From DASRHT01 sp035293765 (lineage in GTDB: Bacteria > Chloroflexota > Ktedonobacteria > Ktedonobacterales > Ktedonobacteraceae), in contig DATGMF010000069.1 of assembly GCA_035293765.1 (NCBI GenBank), positions 1 to 59,956 of the forward strand: a stretch of 59,956 nt of DNA, written 5' to 3'. Of the stretch, positions 15,985 to 24,598 are shown piece after piece. The notes beneath the pieces are model-generated. The model made no database searches. It was not told the DNA's origin and saw only the letters and a program-made list of their open reading frames with translations. Both the position numbers and the translations under genes were made by a program. The first letter of the stretch is position 1, and the number at the start of each line of letters is the position of its first letter.

Positions 15985-16845
15985 CTAACCAAACCTGTAC
16001 ATCAAAGCGCGCACGTCGTCAACATAGCGCCAGTTGAAAATACCGCGATGGACCACATTCCATCCACCCTCGTTGTACGCACTGATCACCAGTGTGATAT
16101 TGCCATGCAGGCCGAGCCATAGCGAGTGCAGATAGATTGCTCCCAGTTCAATATTATCTGCCAGCTTATAGGGATCGTGGCGTATGCCTGTCATGGTATT
16201 GAGGCCCATAGCCGTGTATGGCATGATCTGCATCACGCCGATGCCGCCGTCGCGTGAGATCACATGCTGATTCCAGCCGCTTTCTTGCCAGGCAATTGCC
16301 TCTAGCAGGCTGATAGGCAGGCCATAACGGGCGGCAGCACTGCGCAGAAAATAGGCAACCTGGCTCTGTGAAGACCACCCTAATGCTTGATAGTCATACC
16401 AGCGGACGTAACCATTATATGATACGCCACTACTGAATCCACTCGCACTACTCGAACTGCTCGCACTACCTCCGCTATGATAACCAGAGCTATGAGGAAT
16501 ACAGAGACTCTGGCCCGCGAAAATCAGATTAACGTTGCTAATGTAGTTTGCGCGCGCCAGCGTCCAGATGGTGGTTCGATAAGAGAGAGCGATGCGACTT
16601 AAAGTATCGCCATAGTGAATCCTGTACCAGCTACAGCTATTGCCTGGCCCAGGGTTAGCGGCTTGCGCCTTTGATATAGATTGAGAAACGGTCGTAGAAC
16701 CTAACAACAGGACAACAGTAAATACTAACAGGACGCCGTGTTTTAAGAAGGGCAATTGCAGAAGGCGATACATGGTATTGCTGCTCCAATTGTTGCCTTC
16801 CCTGCGTACTGCGATGGTAAATCCCTGTATCCGTGTATTCTCCAT
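15985..16845 (-). CDS. Secreted LysM plus lytic transglycosylase
   Basis: Predicted cell-wall enzyme that cuts peptidoglycan glycan strands. The N-terminus has a hydrophobic segment (FLKHGVLLVFTVVLLLGS), a signal peptide or anchor, then one LysM domain (YRIHYGDTLSRIALSYRTT...NLIFAGQSLCIP), a Ser/Gly-rich linker, and an SLT domain: LLEAIAWQESGWNQH, where E is the catalytic acid, GGIGVMQIMPYTA, and AYNEGGWNVV. I chose the ATG at 16845 because AGAGGAGAAG lies just before it. It is transcribed divergently from the dtxR-type gene. A role in germination, sporulation or filament growth is possible but not shown. Confidence 0.88.
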   Translation of the reverse strand: MENTRIQGFTIAVRREGNNWSSNTMYRLLQLPFLKHGVLLVFTVVLLLGSTTVSQSISKAQAANPGPGNSCSWYRIHYGDTLSRIALSYRTTIWTLARANYISNVNLIFAGQSLCIPHSSGYHSGGSASSSSSASGFSSGVSYNGYVRWYDYQALGWSSQSQVAYFLRSAAARYGLPISLLEAIAWQESGWNQHVISRDGGIGVMQIMPYTAMGLNTMTGIRHDPYKLADNIELGAIYLHSLWLGLHGNITLVISAYNEGGWNVVHRGIFNWRYVDDVRALMYRFG

Positions 16846-16953
16846 ATGTATGCTTCTCCTCTCTTCTGCCACTATATCCCCTCTATAAATTAAAAATATA
16901 GACATATAGTGATATGTGGTGCTTCTCCTCTCGTTTGAGATAGAGTATCATGC

Positions 16954-16982
16954 TTGACGGCGTGCTAAGCGCGTGCTAGAGT
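16954..16982 (+). promoter_or_regulatory. Promoter of the DtxR-type gene with direct repeat
   Basis: TTGACG (16954-16959), 17-bp spacer, TAGAGT (16977-16982). The spacer holds two copies of GCGTGCTA starting at 16960 and 16971 (11-bp period), resembling the GCATGCTA in the FTR1 operator. Confidence 0.65.
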
Positions 16983-17031
16983 GTAGGTGCAGTGCAATAA
17001 CTTTTGAAGTACAAAAAAGCAGGAACAGGCC

Positions 17032-17733
17032 ATGAGAACGGACGACCTTCCCAGCGCAACCGTCGAGGAATATCTGGAAACGATCTACAACATGACGATG
17101 GAGGATGAGATTGTCATAGGAGCACGCCTGGCGGAGAGATTTAACGTCTCGCCTCCAACTGTGACAGAGATGCTCAAGCGACTAGTGAAAAATGGGTATA
17201 TCGAGATGAATAATAAACGGCATGTGACCCTGACCGATGCGGGCATCGAGGCGGCGGAAGCGGTCTTACGGCGTCACCGGCTGACAGAGCGTTTTCTGGT
17301 CGATATGCTCGGCATGCAGTGGCACGAAGTCCATGAAGAAGCCTGTCGCCTGGAGCACTTCATCTCCGGCGCGGTGGAGGCGCGGGTCATTGCCAGCCTG
17401 AATCATCCAACAACCTGCCCGCATGGCAATCCCATCCCCGGTCAGGTGCCCAGCGCACGCAATTATCTCAAAGATCATCATGCCATACGTCTCTCCAGTA
17501 TTGAGGCTGGAGGCACCGCGAAAATCCTTTGTATTTCCGAAGTGGTGGAGGATGAAGAGGCGCTGATCTTCTATCTCCATCAAAAAGGACTGACACCCGG
17601 AACGCAGTTGCAGGTGTTGGGGCAGGATGGCTGTTCGCCGGAAAATGCCTCCGAAAATGTAAAGCTGCAAGTCAAAGGCCGCGAGGTCTTTATCGATAAG
17701 GCTTCCTCCGCCAAGATCTGGGTGACCATCTGA
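17032..17733 (+). CDS. DtxR-family metal-dependent repressor (iron type)
   Basis: A 233-residue regulator: winged helix at residues 10-65 (VEEYLETIYNM...LAERFNVSPPTVTEMLKRLVKNGY), a dimerisation/metal domain (RRHRLTERFLVDMLGM...EEACRLEHFIS), and a C-terminal FeoA/SH3-like domain. The ACRLEH motif has Cys where Fe-sensing DtxR/IdeR has its site-2 Cys, unlike the second DtxR homologue in this window. With iron bound it should repress; the adjacent FTR1 gene, whose promoter contains a palindrome, is the likely target. The gene ends 135 bases before FTR1, which has its own promoter. Confidence 0.9.
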   Translation: MRTDDLPSATVEEYLETIYNMTMEDEIVIGARLAERFNVSPPTVTEMLKRLVKNGYIEMNNKRHVTLTDAGIEAAEAVLRRHRLTERFLVDMLGMQWHEVHEEACRLEHFISGAVEARVIASLNHPTTCPHGNPIPGQVPSARNYLKDHHAIRLSSIEAGGTAKILCISEVVEDEEALIFYLHQKGLTPGTQLQVLGQDGCSPENASENVKLQVKGREVFIDKASSAKIWVTI

Positions 17734-17765
17734 AATACGCTGCTCATCAACAGTAATCCTTCCCC

Positions 17766-17797
17766 TTGACAATAGATATTAGGGCATGCTAATATCT
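17766..17797 (+). promoter_or_regulatory. FTR1 promoter overlapped by DtxR-like operator
   Basis: TTGACA (17766-17771), 18-bp spacer and TAATAT (17790-17795) form a promoter. AGATATTAG and CTAATATCT (17774-17797, 6-base centre) form a perfect palindrome covering the spacer and -10 box; the TTAGGGC...GCTAA core is similar to known DtxR/IdeR boxes (TTAGG...CCTAA). Confidence 0.75.
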
Positions 17798-17868
17798 GAG
17801 TAGTAAGGTTGGAATTAAATATGGGATGAAAGCCCCATATACTGTTAGATTGATTAGTAGATGAGAAA

Positions 17869-18738
17869 GTGTATTTGCTGATGATAGCCACATTTATTCT
17901 TTTTCTGCGCGAAGGTATAGAGGCTTGCCTCATTGTAAGCATTCTCTTCGCGGCCTTGCGTCAACTTGGTCAGACGAAGCAGGCTCGGGCCATCTGGATG
18001 GGCGTGGGTCTGGCGCTATTGGGCTCGCTGGCCGGCGGACTCGCCATTTATTTTACTGTACATGAGTACAGCAATACTAGATTCCAGACGATCTTCGAGA
18101 CCGCCACCTACATCACGGCTGTTATTTTATTAACGACTATGACATTTTGGATGCAGCGGCATAGTCGTACGATGAAAAAAGAGATTATCGCGAAGGCCAG
18201 CACCGCCTCTTCCGGTTTCGCGCTTGGCCTGCTCGCTTTTACCTCCGTTGGACGTGAGGGATTGGAGAGCGCGTTCTTTACCGTGGCCTTCGCTTTCCAG
18301 ACCAATGCGCTCATGCTGCTACTGGGGGCGTTGCTGGGTCTGCTGGTCGCGATTGGCCTCTGTGTACTGATCTATCGCCTGGGATACCGGCTCGATTATC
18401 GCCTCTTCTTTCGCGTGATGGGCATTCTTCTCATCTTCTTCGCCGCCGGGCTGCTTGGCAATGCCATACAAAACTTGCAGACACTCGGCTGGCTGACCAT
18501 TGGTACCACGCCTCTCTGGAATATATCGCATATTTTGAGCCAAGAGAGCGTGATTGGTGATCTATTACATGGCATTGTGGGATATTCCGACGCTCCCAGC
18601 CGTTTACAGGGGCTCTTCTATGCCGCGTATCTGCTAGTGGCGGGTGGTATTTTTACCTGGATGACCCGTAAACCATCCGGCGGCCAGCCTGTACGCTCAG
18701 ACGCACCAGCCGCCAATACTGTCGCCGGTCAGGCGTAG
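17869..18738 (+). CDS. FTR1-family iron permease
   Basis: An integral membrane iron transporter of 289 residues with about seven hydrophobic segments. Both diagnostic REGxE motifs are present: FLREGIEACL near residue 14 and VGREGLESAF near residue 130; these acidic motifs carry ferric iron across the membrane. I prefer the GTG at 17869 with AGATGAGAAA just before; an ATG 12 bases later is possible. No EfeO or EfeB partner gene follows, so the source of ferric iron is unclear. It is followed by a strong terminator and is likely repressed by the upstream DtxR-type protein. Confidence 0.9.
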   Translation: MYLLMIATFILFLREGIEACLIVSILFAALRQLGQTKQARAIWMGVGLALLGSLAGGLAIYFTVHEYSNTRFQTIFETATYITAVILLTTMTFWMQRHSRTMKKEIIAKASTASSGFALGLLAFTSVGREGLESAFFTVAFAFQTNALMLLLGALLGLLVAIGLCVLIYRLGYRLDYRLFFRVMGILLIFFAAGLLGNAIQNLQTLGWLTIGTTPLWNISHILSQESVIGDLLHGIVGYSDAPSRLQGLFYAAYLLVAGGIFTWMTRKPSGGQPVRSDAPAANTVAGQA

Positions 18739-18753
18739 CAGCTAACATAGAAC

Positions 18754-18794
18754 AAGAAGCGACCAGACTGGATATTGCAGTCTGGTCGCTTCTT
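18754..18794. terminator. Terminator of the FTR1 gene
   Basis: A perfect 16-bp stem, AAGAAGCGACCAGACT and its complement, around a 9-base loop, 15 bases after the stop. The U content is modest (CTTCTT) on both strands. Confidence 0.85.
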
Positions 18795-18947
18795 GACATG
18801 CATTCACTGCACACAAACAGCCAGGTTTTGCTTCCTGATGTGTGGACGAACGGACTGCTTTTTGCTATACTCCGTAAGTTGGTGCCCCTCTTAAATAATT
18901 GGCAGCCATACACATTTGCAAAGCGCAATTTTTGCGAGAGGTAATAG

Positions 18948-20627
18948 ATGGTTATGAGTAGCAAAAACATCTCGTCGCCTTTGCCTGATACTCCTGCGAC
19001 CGGGCAGGATCAAGATATTTCAAATATGCATGCTCCTGTTCCGCCTCCCTCCGGCAGCGATAAGAAAACAGCCCAGTTTTCACCTTTCTGGCGAGACCGC
19101 CTTTTTGAGGCCGGTCTGGTTGTTTCGATGGTGCTCTATTACGTGATTGGAAATCCACATATCCCCCTCGGCGTTCCTGCTCCGATTGCCGACCTGAATC
19201 CATTGTTTTCTCTCCCTTTTCTGCTCCTCTTCGTGATATTATGCTGGTATCGGCTACCTTTCGCGGTCGCCCTCTTGCCACTCTCGCTGCCGTTCTATGG
19301 AATGCAGAAGTTGGTATTTGGCTCATATAACTTCAGCCTTGCGGAAATAACACTGGCGACCTGCCTGAGCGTGGCCTTGCTGCAATTGATGGTCCAACGA
19401 CGCTCCTGGCCGTATCGGCTCTCATGGGAGGAACTGCGGGATCGCCTGGGACCGTTTATTTACCCCATCCTGGTTTTTTTTGTCTTTGCAGCATTCTCCG
19501 TTGTGATCGCCTATGCGCAGAGAACGGCTCTGCGCGCCTTTCGCGAAGAAGTATTCGATCCCCTGCTCTACCTGGCCCTTGCGCTTTTCTGCCTGCGTTC
19601 CCGACAAGATTTGCTTCGCCTGTTTGCGAGCCTGGTAGGAGCTGGCCTGATTGTTGCGATTCTCGGCATTGGGCAATACGTTTTCTTTAAAAATTCGCTC
19701 CCACTGGAGGCCGATGGCGTTCGTCGCGTTCACGCGGTCTATGGCAGCGCCAACAGCATCGGGCTACTGCTCGATTACGTCTTTCCTCTGGTATTGGCAT
19801 TTGTGGCGGCGAAGGTATCCTGGCGCAGTCGGATCGTTGCCCTGGCGCTCTGCGTGCCGCTGCTGGGGGTGCTCTATTTAAGCCAATCGCATGGCGCTCA
19901 GGTAGCCATTGCTTTTGCTGCTCTCTTTATTATCGCTTTTGCTATTCGTAGCCGGAAGTATCTACGTCGAAAGTATCTGCTCATTGGCGCTGCCCTCGTT
20001 CTGGTGATACTTTCACTCTCCCTGGCGTTCTTCCGCGCCCGCATTTTTAGTTACTTTGAAGGTCATATTAATGATCAGGGTATAAGTACCGTTTCTAAGC
20101 GCCTGTATCTATGGCAGAGCGCCTTGAATATGATCCATGACAGCCCCTGGCTAGGCTATGGAATGGATAACTGGCTCTGCCACTATAGCGAAAACACCAG
20201 TTGTCCAGGTACTATCCATCACTACTGGATTCTGACAGATCCGAAAACAGGCCAGTCTACAGGGCTGATCTACGAACCGGGGCTATCGCACCCGCATAAT
20301 ATCTTCCTGGACGTCTGGGTAAGCACTGGCGTTTTCGGCCTGTTAGCTTTTGTGGTCGTGCTGATCCTCTTCTACAGGCTCTTTGCGCGCATCCTCTTCT
20401 ATCTGAGTTCTAGCCCTGATCAACGCAGTGAGCAGTTGCGATGGATGGCGGTTGGCATTGGTGCTGCAATGGTAGCGGCAGTGGCGCAAGGATTGGTCGA
20501 TAGCTCCTTCCTGGAACAGGATCTGGCGTTCTGTTTCTGGACCCTGGTGGCGCTGCTCCTGCTGGTACGCGTGCAGGTTGCTATGCCGTGGAAAAGTGCA
20601 GCGCTTCCCCAACCGTCAGGTGCATAA
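18948..20627 (+). CDS. O-antigen ligase / polymerase-like membrane protein
   Basis: A 559-residue protein with about 11-12 hydrophobic segments and a long soluble loop between residues 370 and 450. The pattern matches the Wzy_C/O-antigen ligase family: the conserved loop holds LGYGMDNWLCHY and SHPHNIFLDVWVSTGVFGL, where PHN(I)xL is the family signature. Such proteins join or polymerise lipid-linked glycans at the outer face of the membrane. The first 50 residues are Pro/Ser-rich and cytoplasmic. No glycosyltransferases lie nearby, so its glycan substrate is unknown. Confidence 0.85.
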   Translation: MVMSSKNISSPLPDTPATGQDQDISNMHAPVPPPSGSDKKTAQFSPFWRDRLFEAGLVVSMVLYYVIGNPHIPLGVPAPIADLNPLFSLPFLLLFVILCWYRLPFAVALLPLSLPFYGMQKLVFGSYNFSLAEITLATCLSVALLQLMVQRRSWPYRLSWEELRDRLGPFIYPILVFFVFAAFSVVIAYAQRTALRAFREEVFDPLLYLALALFCLRSRQDLLRLFASLVGAGLIVAILGIGQYVFFKNSLPLEADGVRRVHAVYGSANSIGLLLDYVFPLVLAFVAAKVSWRSRIVALALCVPLLGVLYLSQSHGAQVAIAFAALFIIAFAIRSRKYLRRKYLLIGAALVLVILSLSLAFFRARIFSYFEGHINDQGISTVSKRLYLWQSALNMIHDSPWLGYGMDNWLCHYSENTSCPGTIHHYWILTDPKTGQSTGLIYEPGLSHPHNIFLDVWVSTGVFGLLAFVVVLILFYRLFARILFYLSSSPDQRSEQLRWMAVGIGAAMVAAVAQGLVDSSFLEQDLAFCFWTLVALLLLVRVQVAMPWKSAALPQPSGA

Positions 20628-20789
20628 AATGGTAATGCTGCGATAACGAAAGTAGCATAGGTAGCATATGTCGCTGTGTTTATTCCCTAAAATTGTGTAG
20701 TAGTTCACATTTTTCATGAGATACAGATCATTGTTGCATCCTTCCTGAACAGCTATAGTACGGGAAGAGAATAGTAAGGGAGGATGCAC

Positions 20790-21110
20790 ATGCCGATTGA
20801 TCTGAATATCCCCATTTCAACGTTGTTGATCTGGCTGGCCTGCCATTTCGTGGGGGACTTTGCCTTCCAGAGCGCCTGGATGAGCATGGAGAAGGGGAAG
20901 AGCTGGGAGGTAAATTTTTATCACTGCGCGACCTATACCGCCGTTTTCGTGCTGTTTGCGCACTCATCGCCGCTCGCTACTGCGGCGCTGTTCGGCACAC
21001 ATTTTGTTGTGGACCCGCTGAAATCGCGTTATAAAATAATTGGACCGATCTGGGTTGATCAACTGTTACATGTTCTGACAATTATTCTCATCCTGGCGTT
21101 CAGACTCTAA
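20790..21110 (+). CDS. DUF3307-family small membrane protein
   Basis: A 106-residue protein with three to four hydrophobic helices. Conserved family landmarks are LACHFVGDFAFQSAWM near the N-terminus, a central YHCATYTAVF, and HFVVDPLKSRY...IWVDQLLHVLTI, matching the DUF3307 pattern (HxxxD...Q, H...DxxK, DQxLH). Its function is not known. The ATG at 20790 is chosen because AGGGAGG lies 6 bases before it; an ATG two codons earlier overlaps that site. Monocistronic. Confidence 0.8.
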   Translation: MPIDLNIPISTLLIWLACHFVGDFAFQSAWMSMEKGKSWEVNFYHCATYTAVFVLFAHSSPLATAALFGTHFVVDPLKSRYKIIGPIWVDQLLHVLTIILILAFRL

Positions 21111-21192
21111 TTTCCTGCTATGTGCTTCCCGACAAAAAGAGCGGCTGGTAAGCTAAACAATAGCTTTGCCAGCCGCCGCTGTTGTGTCAACA

Positions 21193-21909
21193 TTACGCTT
21201 GCTCTGTAGTCGAGGGTCCCTGATCTTGCTTAGGACCGGTGCCGTAAATCATGTCTGAGAGGTCTTTGCGCGTGCGTTCGAGCAGGCCGCGCAGGCGTGT
21301 CAACTGCTCGGGATTGTTGATGGCGGTGCGCCCGGCAATGGCGAACAGGCGTGCAACTTCCATAGCCTCGCTACGCAGTGCCTGCATCTCTGGGGCGTTC
21401 CAGCGTCCACGCTGCCCAAAGGCGCGCGCCCAGGGAGGCGTAAACTCCTCTTCTTCTTTGTGACGCTCAGCCAGGGCGGCTCGACCGGCATCGGTAATGC
21501 TATAGACTTTTTTCCCCTCGGCCTCAGCTACGGTGACCAGTCCACGGTCCTCTAACATCTGGAGGGTTGGATAGATCGAGCCTGCGCTGGGTACATAGAA
21601 ACCGCCGGATTTCTCTTCCAGAGCCTTCATCATTTCGTAGCCATGCATGGGCCGCTCTTGCAACAGCTCCAATAGGGCATATTTGACATCGCCACGCCCA
21701 AAGAAGCGGGCGCCGGGACCTTCAGGACCGAAAGGACCGCCGGGGCCGAATGGGCCTCTTGGCCCAAACATCCCACGCCTCATGCGCATACCGAAGAAGT
21801 GAGGCCCATGTCTGTGCCCATGCCTGTGTCCTTCATGATGCATCCAGGGCGGCGTCCAATCATCCCCGCCACCTCCTTGAAACTGGTAGGCAAAATGTTT
21901 GCGAAACAT
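21193..21909 (-). CDS. PadR-family transcriptional regulator with His/Gly-rich N-terminal arm
   Basis: A 238-residue regulator. The PadR winged helix spans about residues 80-150: FFGRGDVKYALLELLQERPMHGYEMMKALEE, then SAGSIYPTLQMLEDRGLVTVAEAEGKKVYSITDAGR. A C-terminal helical region follows for dimerisation. The first 70 residues are unusual: a His cluster (HHEGHRHGHRHGPH) and Gly-Pro-Phe repeats (GPRGPFGPGGPFGPEGPG), possibly a metal-binding or flexible arm. The ATG at 21909 follows GGAAGGGAGA. A long palindrome covers its promoter, so autoregulation is likely. No effector gene is adjacent; the target may be only itself. Confidence 0.9.
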   Translation of the reverse strand: MFRKHFAYQFQGGGGDDWTPPWMHHEGHRHGHRHGPHFFGMRMRRGMFGPRGPFGPGGPFGPEGPGARFFGRGDVKYALLELLQERPMHGYEMMKALEEKSGGFYVPSAGSIYPTLQMLEDRGLVTVAEAEGKKVYSITDAGRAALAERHKEEEEFTPPWARAFGQRGRWNAPEMQALRSEAMEVARLFAIAGRTAINNPEQLTRLRGLLERTRKDLSDMIYGTGPKQDQGPSTTEQA

Positions 21910-21939
21910 ATCAATGTCTCCCTTCCTTTTCCTTACGAT

Positions 21940-21996
21940 ACAACAATGCGATATATCGTTAGCAATACTATAAACGATATATCGCATTGTTGTCAA
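21940..21996 (-). promoter_or_regulatory. PadR promoter with two-copy CGATATATCG operator
   Basis: On the minus strand TTGACA (21996-21991), 18-bp spacer and TATAGT (21972-21967). Two 21-bp arms (21940-21960 and 21973-21993) form a perfect inverted repeat with a 12-base centre, and each contains the palindrome CGATATATCG, one in the spacer and one after the -10 box. Confidence 0.85.
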
Positions 21997-22452
21997 GTCT
22001 TTGCTTTGAATATTTTTTGAAGCAGGAGAGATTACAAAGGGGAATAGGTCCTCTTTACTTTTGCTCTTTGTTCTGGTAGGATGCCGGAAGAAATTCAGAC
22101 AATTATTTTCAACACCATCTAAGGAAAAAGACTGTATGCTGGCGACTCGCTAACCTTGTGTCAAAAATTCCCGTATCCGGGAAAACAATCTGAGGGCAAA
22201 AGAGCGGGCTATCCCGTCAATGATAGCTCCGTTTGTATATGTTCGCAGATGGCACATGGTTAGCAGTCGCTCTATGGCGGTCGGCTTTTTCCTTTTTTGC
22301 TGCTACCGCTCCACCCTTTTCCGCAACGCGCAAGGTCCACTGCTAAGCATCCTTTTCTCAAGCTGAGATGCATTTTTGACACAAGGTTTGCAGAGAAAAA
22401 CCTTGTTCAAACGTTCTTCCCCACGCTATTTGAGAAGAGGAATGCTATCAGT
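21997..22452 (+). other. 455-base intergenic region with repeated motif
   Basis: No gene I can support; an in-frame extension of the downstream gene back to 22297 has no ribosome site. Positions 22024-22049 carry GGAGAGATTACAAAGGGG and AATAGGTC, repeated at 23610-23636. Promoter-like TTTACT and TAGGAT with a 17-bp spacer follow at 22054-22082. Confidence 0.45.
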
Positions 22453-23529
22453 ATGAAAAAACAGGTCAGCCGTAAGGCCCAGACGGATCAATACCTCCTG
22501 CGCTGCGATGTTTTACCGGGCCTCAAGCCATTTGCTTGCCAGGAAATCAAAAATCGTTACCGCTCACAAGCGATTTTGCACTCATCCGATGATCCAGCGT
22601 CTATTTATTTTCGTTACACGGGGACGCTACATGAGCTTTTTTTCTTACGTACCGTAGTCGCTATCTATCTGGTCCGGCAATTCCCCATACCCCGCCCCCG
22701 CGCGCTCCTGGGCCATCAGCATTATCAGCTCTTGCTCCAGGGCGTCAAGGAAGTGCGCCTCCTGCATGCACCGGAAGCTTTTAGCGGGTTGAGGATCAGC
22801 GCCGCGGGAGAAAATTCCTCTGTCTTTTCTCAGCTCAAAGCGCAATTGAGCCGAGATACAGGGTTACCGGCTAGCGATGAGGGCGATTTGCTGATCCGCG
22901 TGTATCCTGCATCTGGTGCGTCCTCAGGCTGGGAAGTGCTTATTCGCCTGACTCCTCGCCCGCTCTCTACCCGTCCCTGGCGCGTTTTCAATATGAAGGG
23001 GGCTTTAAACGCAACCGTTGCAGCCGCTATGATTGAGATGGCTCATCCCAGTCCTGATGATCGCTTGCTCAACCTGATGTGTGGCTCCGGGACGTTGCTC
23101 GTAGAACGCTTGCAGCGATGCCCGGCGGCGATAGCGGTTGGCTGTGATACCAATACAGAAGCTTTACGGGGGGCGCAGTTGAATCTGGAGCGAGGAGGAG
23201 TTGCCAGCAACGCTCTACTTTTCGCATCCGACGCCACCGACCTGCCCTTTCTTCCCGGCACGTTTACCGTCCTGTATGCTGACGTTCCCTGGGGACAGTT
23301 GACTGGCTCTCACGAAGCCAACAAAACGCTCTATCCTCAACTGCTTTCTGAAGCCGCCCGTCTTGCCGCTCCAGATGCTCGCTTTACCCTCTTAACGCAT
23401 GAAATTACGCTTTTTGAGGAGGTATTGAAACAATTTAGTAATATGTGGCAGGTACAGGAGGTGGTTAAAATCTTCCAGGGAGGGCTGCATCCACGGATAT
23501 ATGTGCTGCAACGAACAGGCGCTGTTTGA
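22453..23529 (+). CDS. THUMP-type RNA (tRNA/rRNA) methyltransferase
   Basis: A 358-residue SAM-dependent methyltransferase. The N-terminal half (about residues 1-150) is a THUMP/ferredoxin-like RNA-binding region (YLLRCDVLPGLKPFACQEIKNRY). The C-terminal half is a Rossmann methyltransferase: MKGALNATVAAAM, then LLNLMCGSGTLLVERL, the SAM-binding loop, CDTNTEALRGAQLNLE, and ADVPWGQLTGSH, the position of the N/D-PP-(Y/F) motif of RNA guanosine-N2 methyltransferases, here DVPW. This resembles the Trm14/TrmN/RlmL group; the modified base cannot be assigned. The ATG at 22453 follows GAAGAGGA at a loose spacing. Confidence 0.82.
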   Translation: MKKQVSRKAQTDQYLLRCDVLPGLKPFACQEIKNRYRSQAILHSSDDPASIYFRYTGTLHELFFLRTVVAIYLVRQFPIPRPRALLGHQHYQLLLQGVKEVRLLHAPEAFSGLRISAAGENSSVFSQLKAQLSRDTGLPASDEGDLLIRVYPASGASSGWEVLIRLTPRPLSTRPWRVFNMKGALNATVAAAMIEMAHPSPDDRLLNLMCGSGTLLVERLQRCPAAIAVGCDTNTEALRGAQLNLERGGVASNALLFASDATDLPFLPGTFTVLYADVPWGQLTGSHEANKTLYPQLLSEAARLAAPDARFTLLTHEITLFEEVLKQFSNMWQVQEVVKIFQGGLHPRIYVLQRTGAV

Positions 23530-23609
23530 GGGCTAAGGCGAGGGATGCTCTCATGTCACTATTTTTGAGAGTCGTGCGTAGTCAGGAACTGGCTATGCAT
23601 CTGGAGCTT

Positions 23610-23665
23610 GGAGAGATTACAAAGGGGGAATAGGTCTGGAGTCTTCTCTTATTCTGGTGTATGAT
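23610..23665 (+). repeat. Second copy of the GGAGAGATTACAAAGGGG motif
   Basis: Positions 23610-23636 match 22024-22049 except for one extra G, and a TTCTGGT...ATGCC tail about 25 bases further also matches. Both copies lie upstream of rightward genes and are followed by a -10-like hexamer (TATGAT here). Confidence 0.6.
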
Positions 23666-23731
23666 GCCATTAATGGACAAAGTTGGTTAAACACTAAAAT
23701 AAACATTTATACTACCCTCATTTGAAAGGAT

Positions 23732-24598
23732 ATGTTTTTGGAACTATCGACTTCTCAACTGGTTTTGGCGGTTGATGCTGCTATTGATCTGCAAATGCAC
23801 ACTGTCTACAGTGATGGCACATGGACCCCCGAAGAGCTGATTGATTATCTGGCGAGCGAGCAGTTTGGCCTGGCGGCGATCACCGATCATGATCGCGCGG
23901 ACACTGCCATATCGCTGCAACATCTCGCGTTGCAGAAGCAATTCCCTCTCCTTGTCGCTGTGGAGGTAAGTGCATCGTGGAAAGGCGAGGCCACCGATGT
24001 GCTTTGTTATGGGTTTGATCCAGAAAAAAGTGCGTTGCAAGATCTGACGCAAGATATCGCACGCCGTCAGCAGGAAAACACCAGAGAGGTTTGGGAGAAC
24101 CTGCAAAAAGCCGGGATCTCCTTTCCAGATCCACATGAACTCGATATCCTCCTGGCAAAACCGAGCGCACAACAACCGCATGAACTGATGGCTCTTTTGA
24201 AAAAACTGGGCTACGGGACAGGAGAACCATCCGCAGGAGCACTGATCACGGATGCCGGTTTCTCCTGGGCTACTTGCGACATTGCTGAAGCCTGTGATGC
24301 CGCTCATCGTAGTGGAGCAGTCTTGCTCCTTGCCCATCCTGGACGCGGCGAGGGATACACCTGTTATGATGCCAGGTTGCTTGATGAACTCCGCAAGGAA
24401 GTGCCCATTGACGGCTTCGAAGTCTATTATCCTGCCCACACACCCGAACAGATTGCTATGTACCTCGATTACGCTCAGAAACATCGTTTGCTCGTCAGTT
24501 CAGGCTCGGATTCGCACGGTCCCGCAAAAAAACCGATCAAGTATCGTGCAGAACTTAGCCGAGAGCTGTTAGAACGTGTTGGCATTCGAGTCAGGTAG
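23732..24598 (+). CDS. PHP-domain metal-dependent phosphoesterase
   Basis: A 288-residue protein of the YciV/RNase-AM-like PHP family. Metal ligands are visible in order: IDLQMHTVYSDGTWTP (HxH-like plus Asp), AITDHDRAD, LVAVEVSASW, LLLAHPGRGEGY with a metal-ligand His, and the terminal SSGSDSHGP. Such enzymes hydrolyse phosphoesters, for example 3',5'-bisphosphates or RNA 5' ends; which substrate is unknown. The ATG at 23732 lies very close to AAAGGA, so initiation there is not ideal. A typical length for the family. Confidence 0.87.
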   Translation: MFLELSTSQLVLAVDAAIDLQMHTVYSDGTWTPEELIDYLASEQFGLAAITDHDRADTAISLQHLALQKQFPLLVAVEVSASWKGEATDVLCYGFDPEKSALQDLTQDIARRQQENTREVWENLQKAGISFPDPHELDILLAKPSAQQPHELMALLKKLGYGTGEPSAGALITDAGFSWATCDIAEACDAAHRSGAVLLLAHPGRGEGYTCYDARLLDELRKEVPIDGFEVYYPAHTPEQIAMYLDYAQKHRLLVSSGSDSHGPAKKPIKYRAELSRELLERVGIRVR

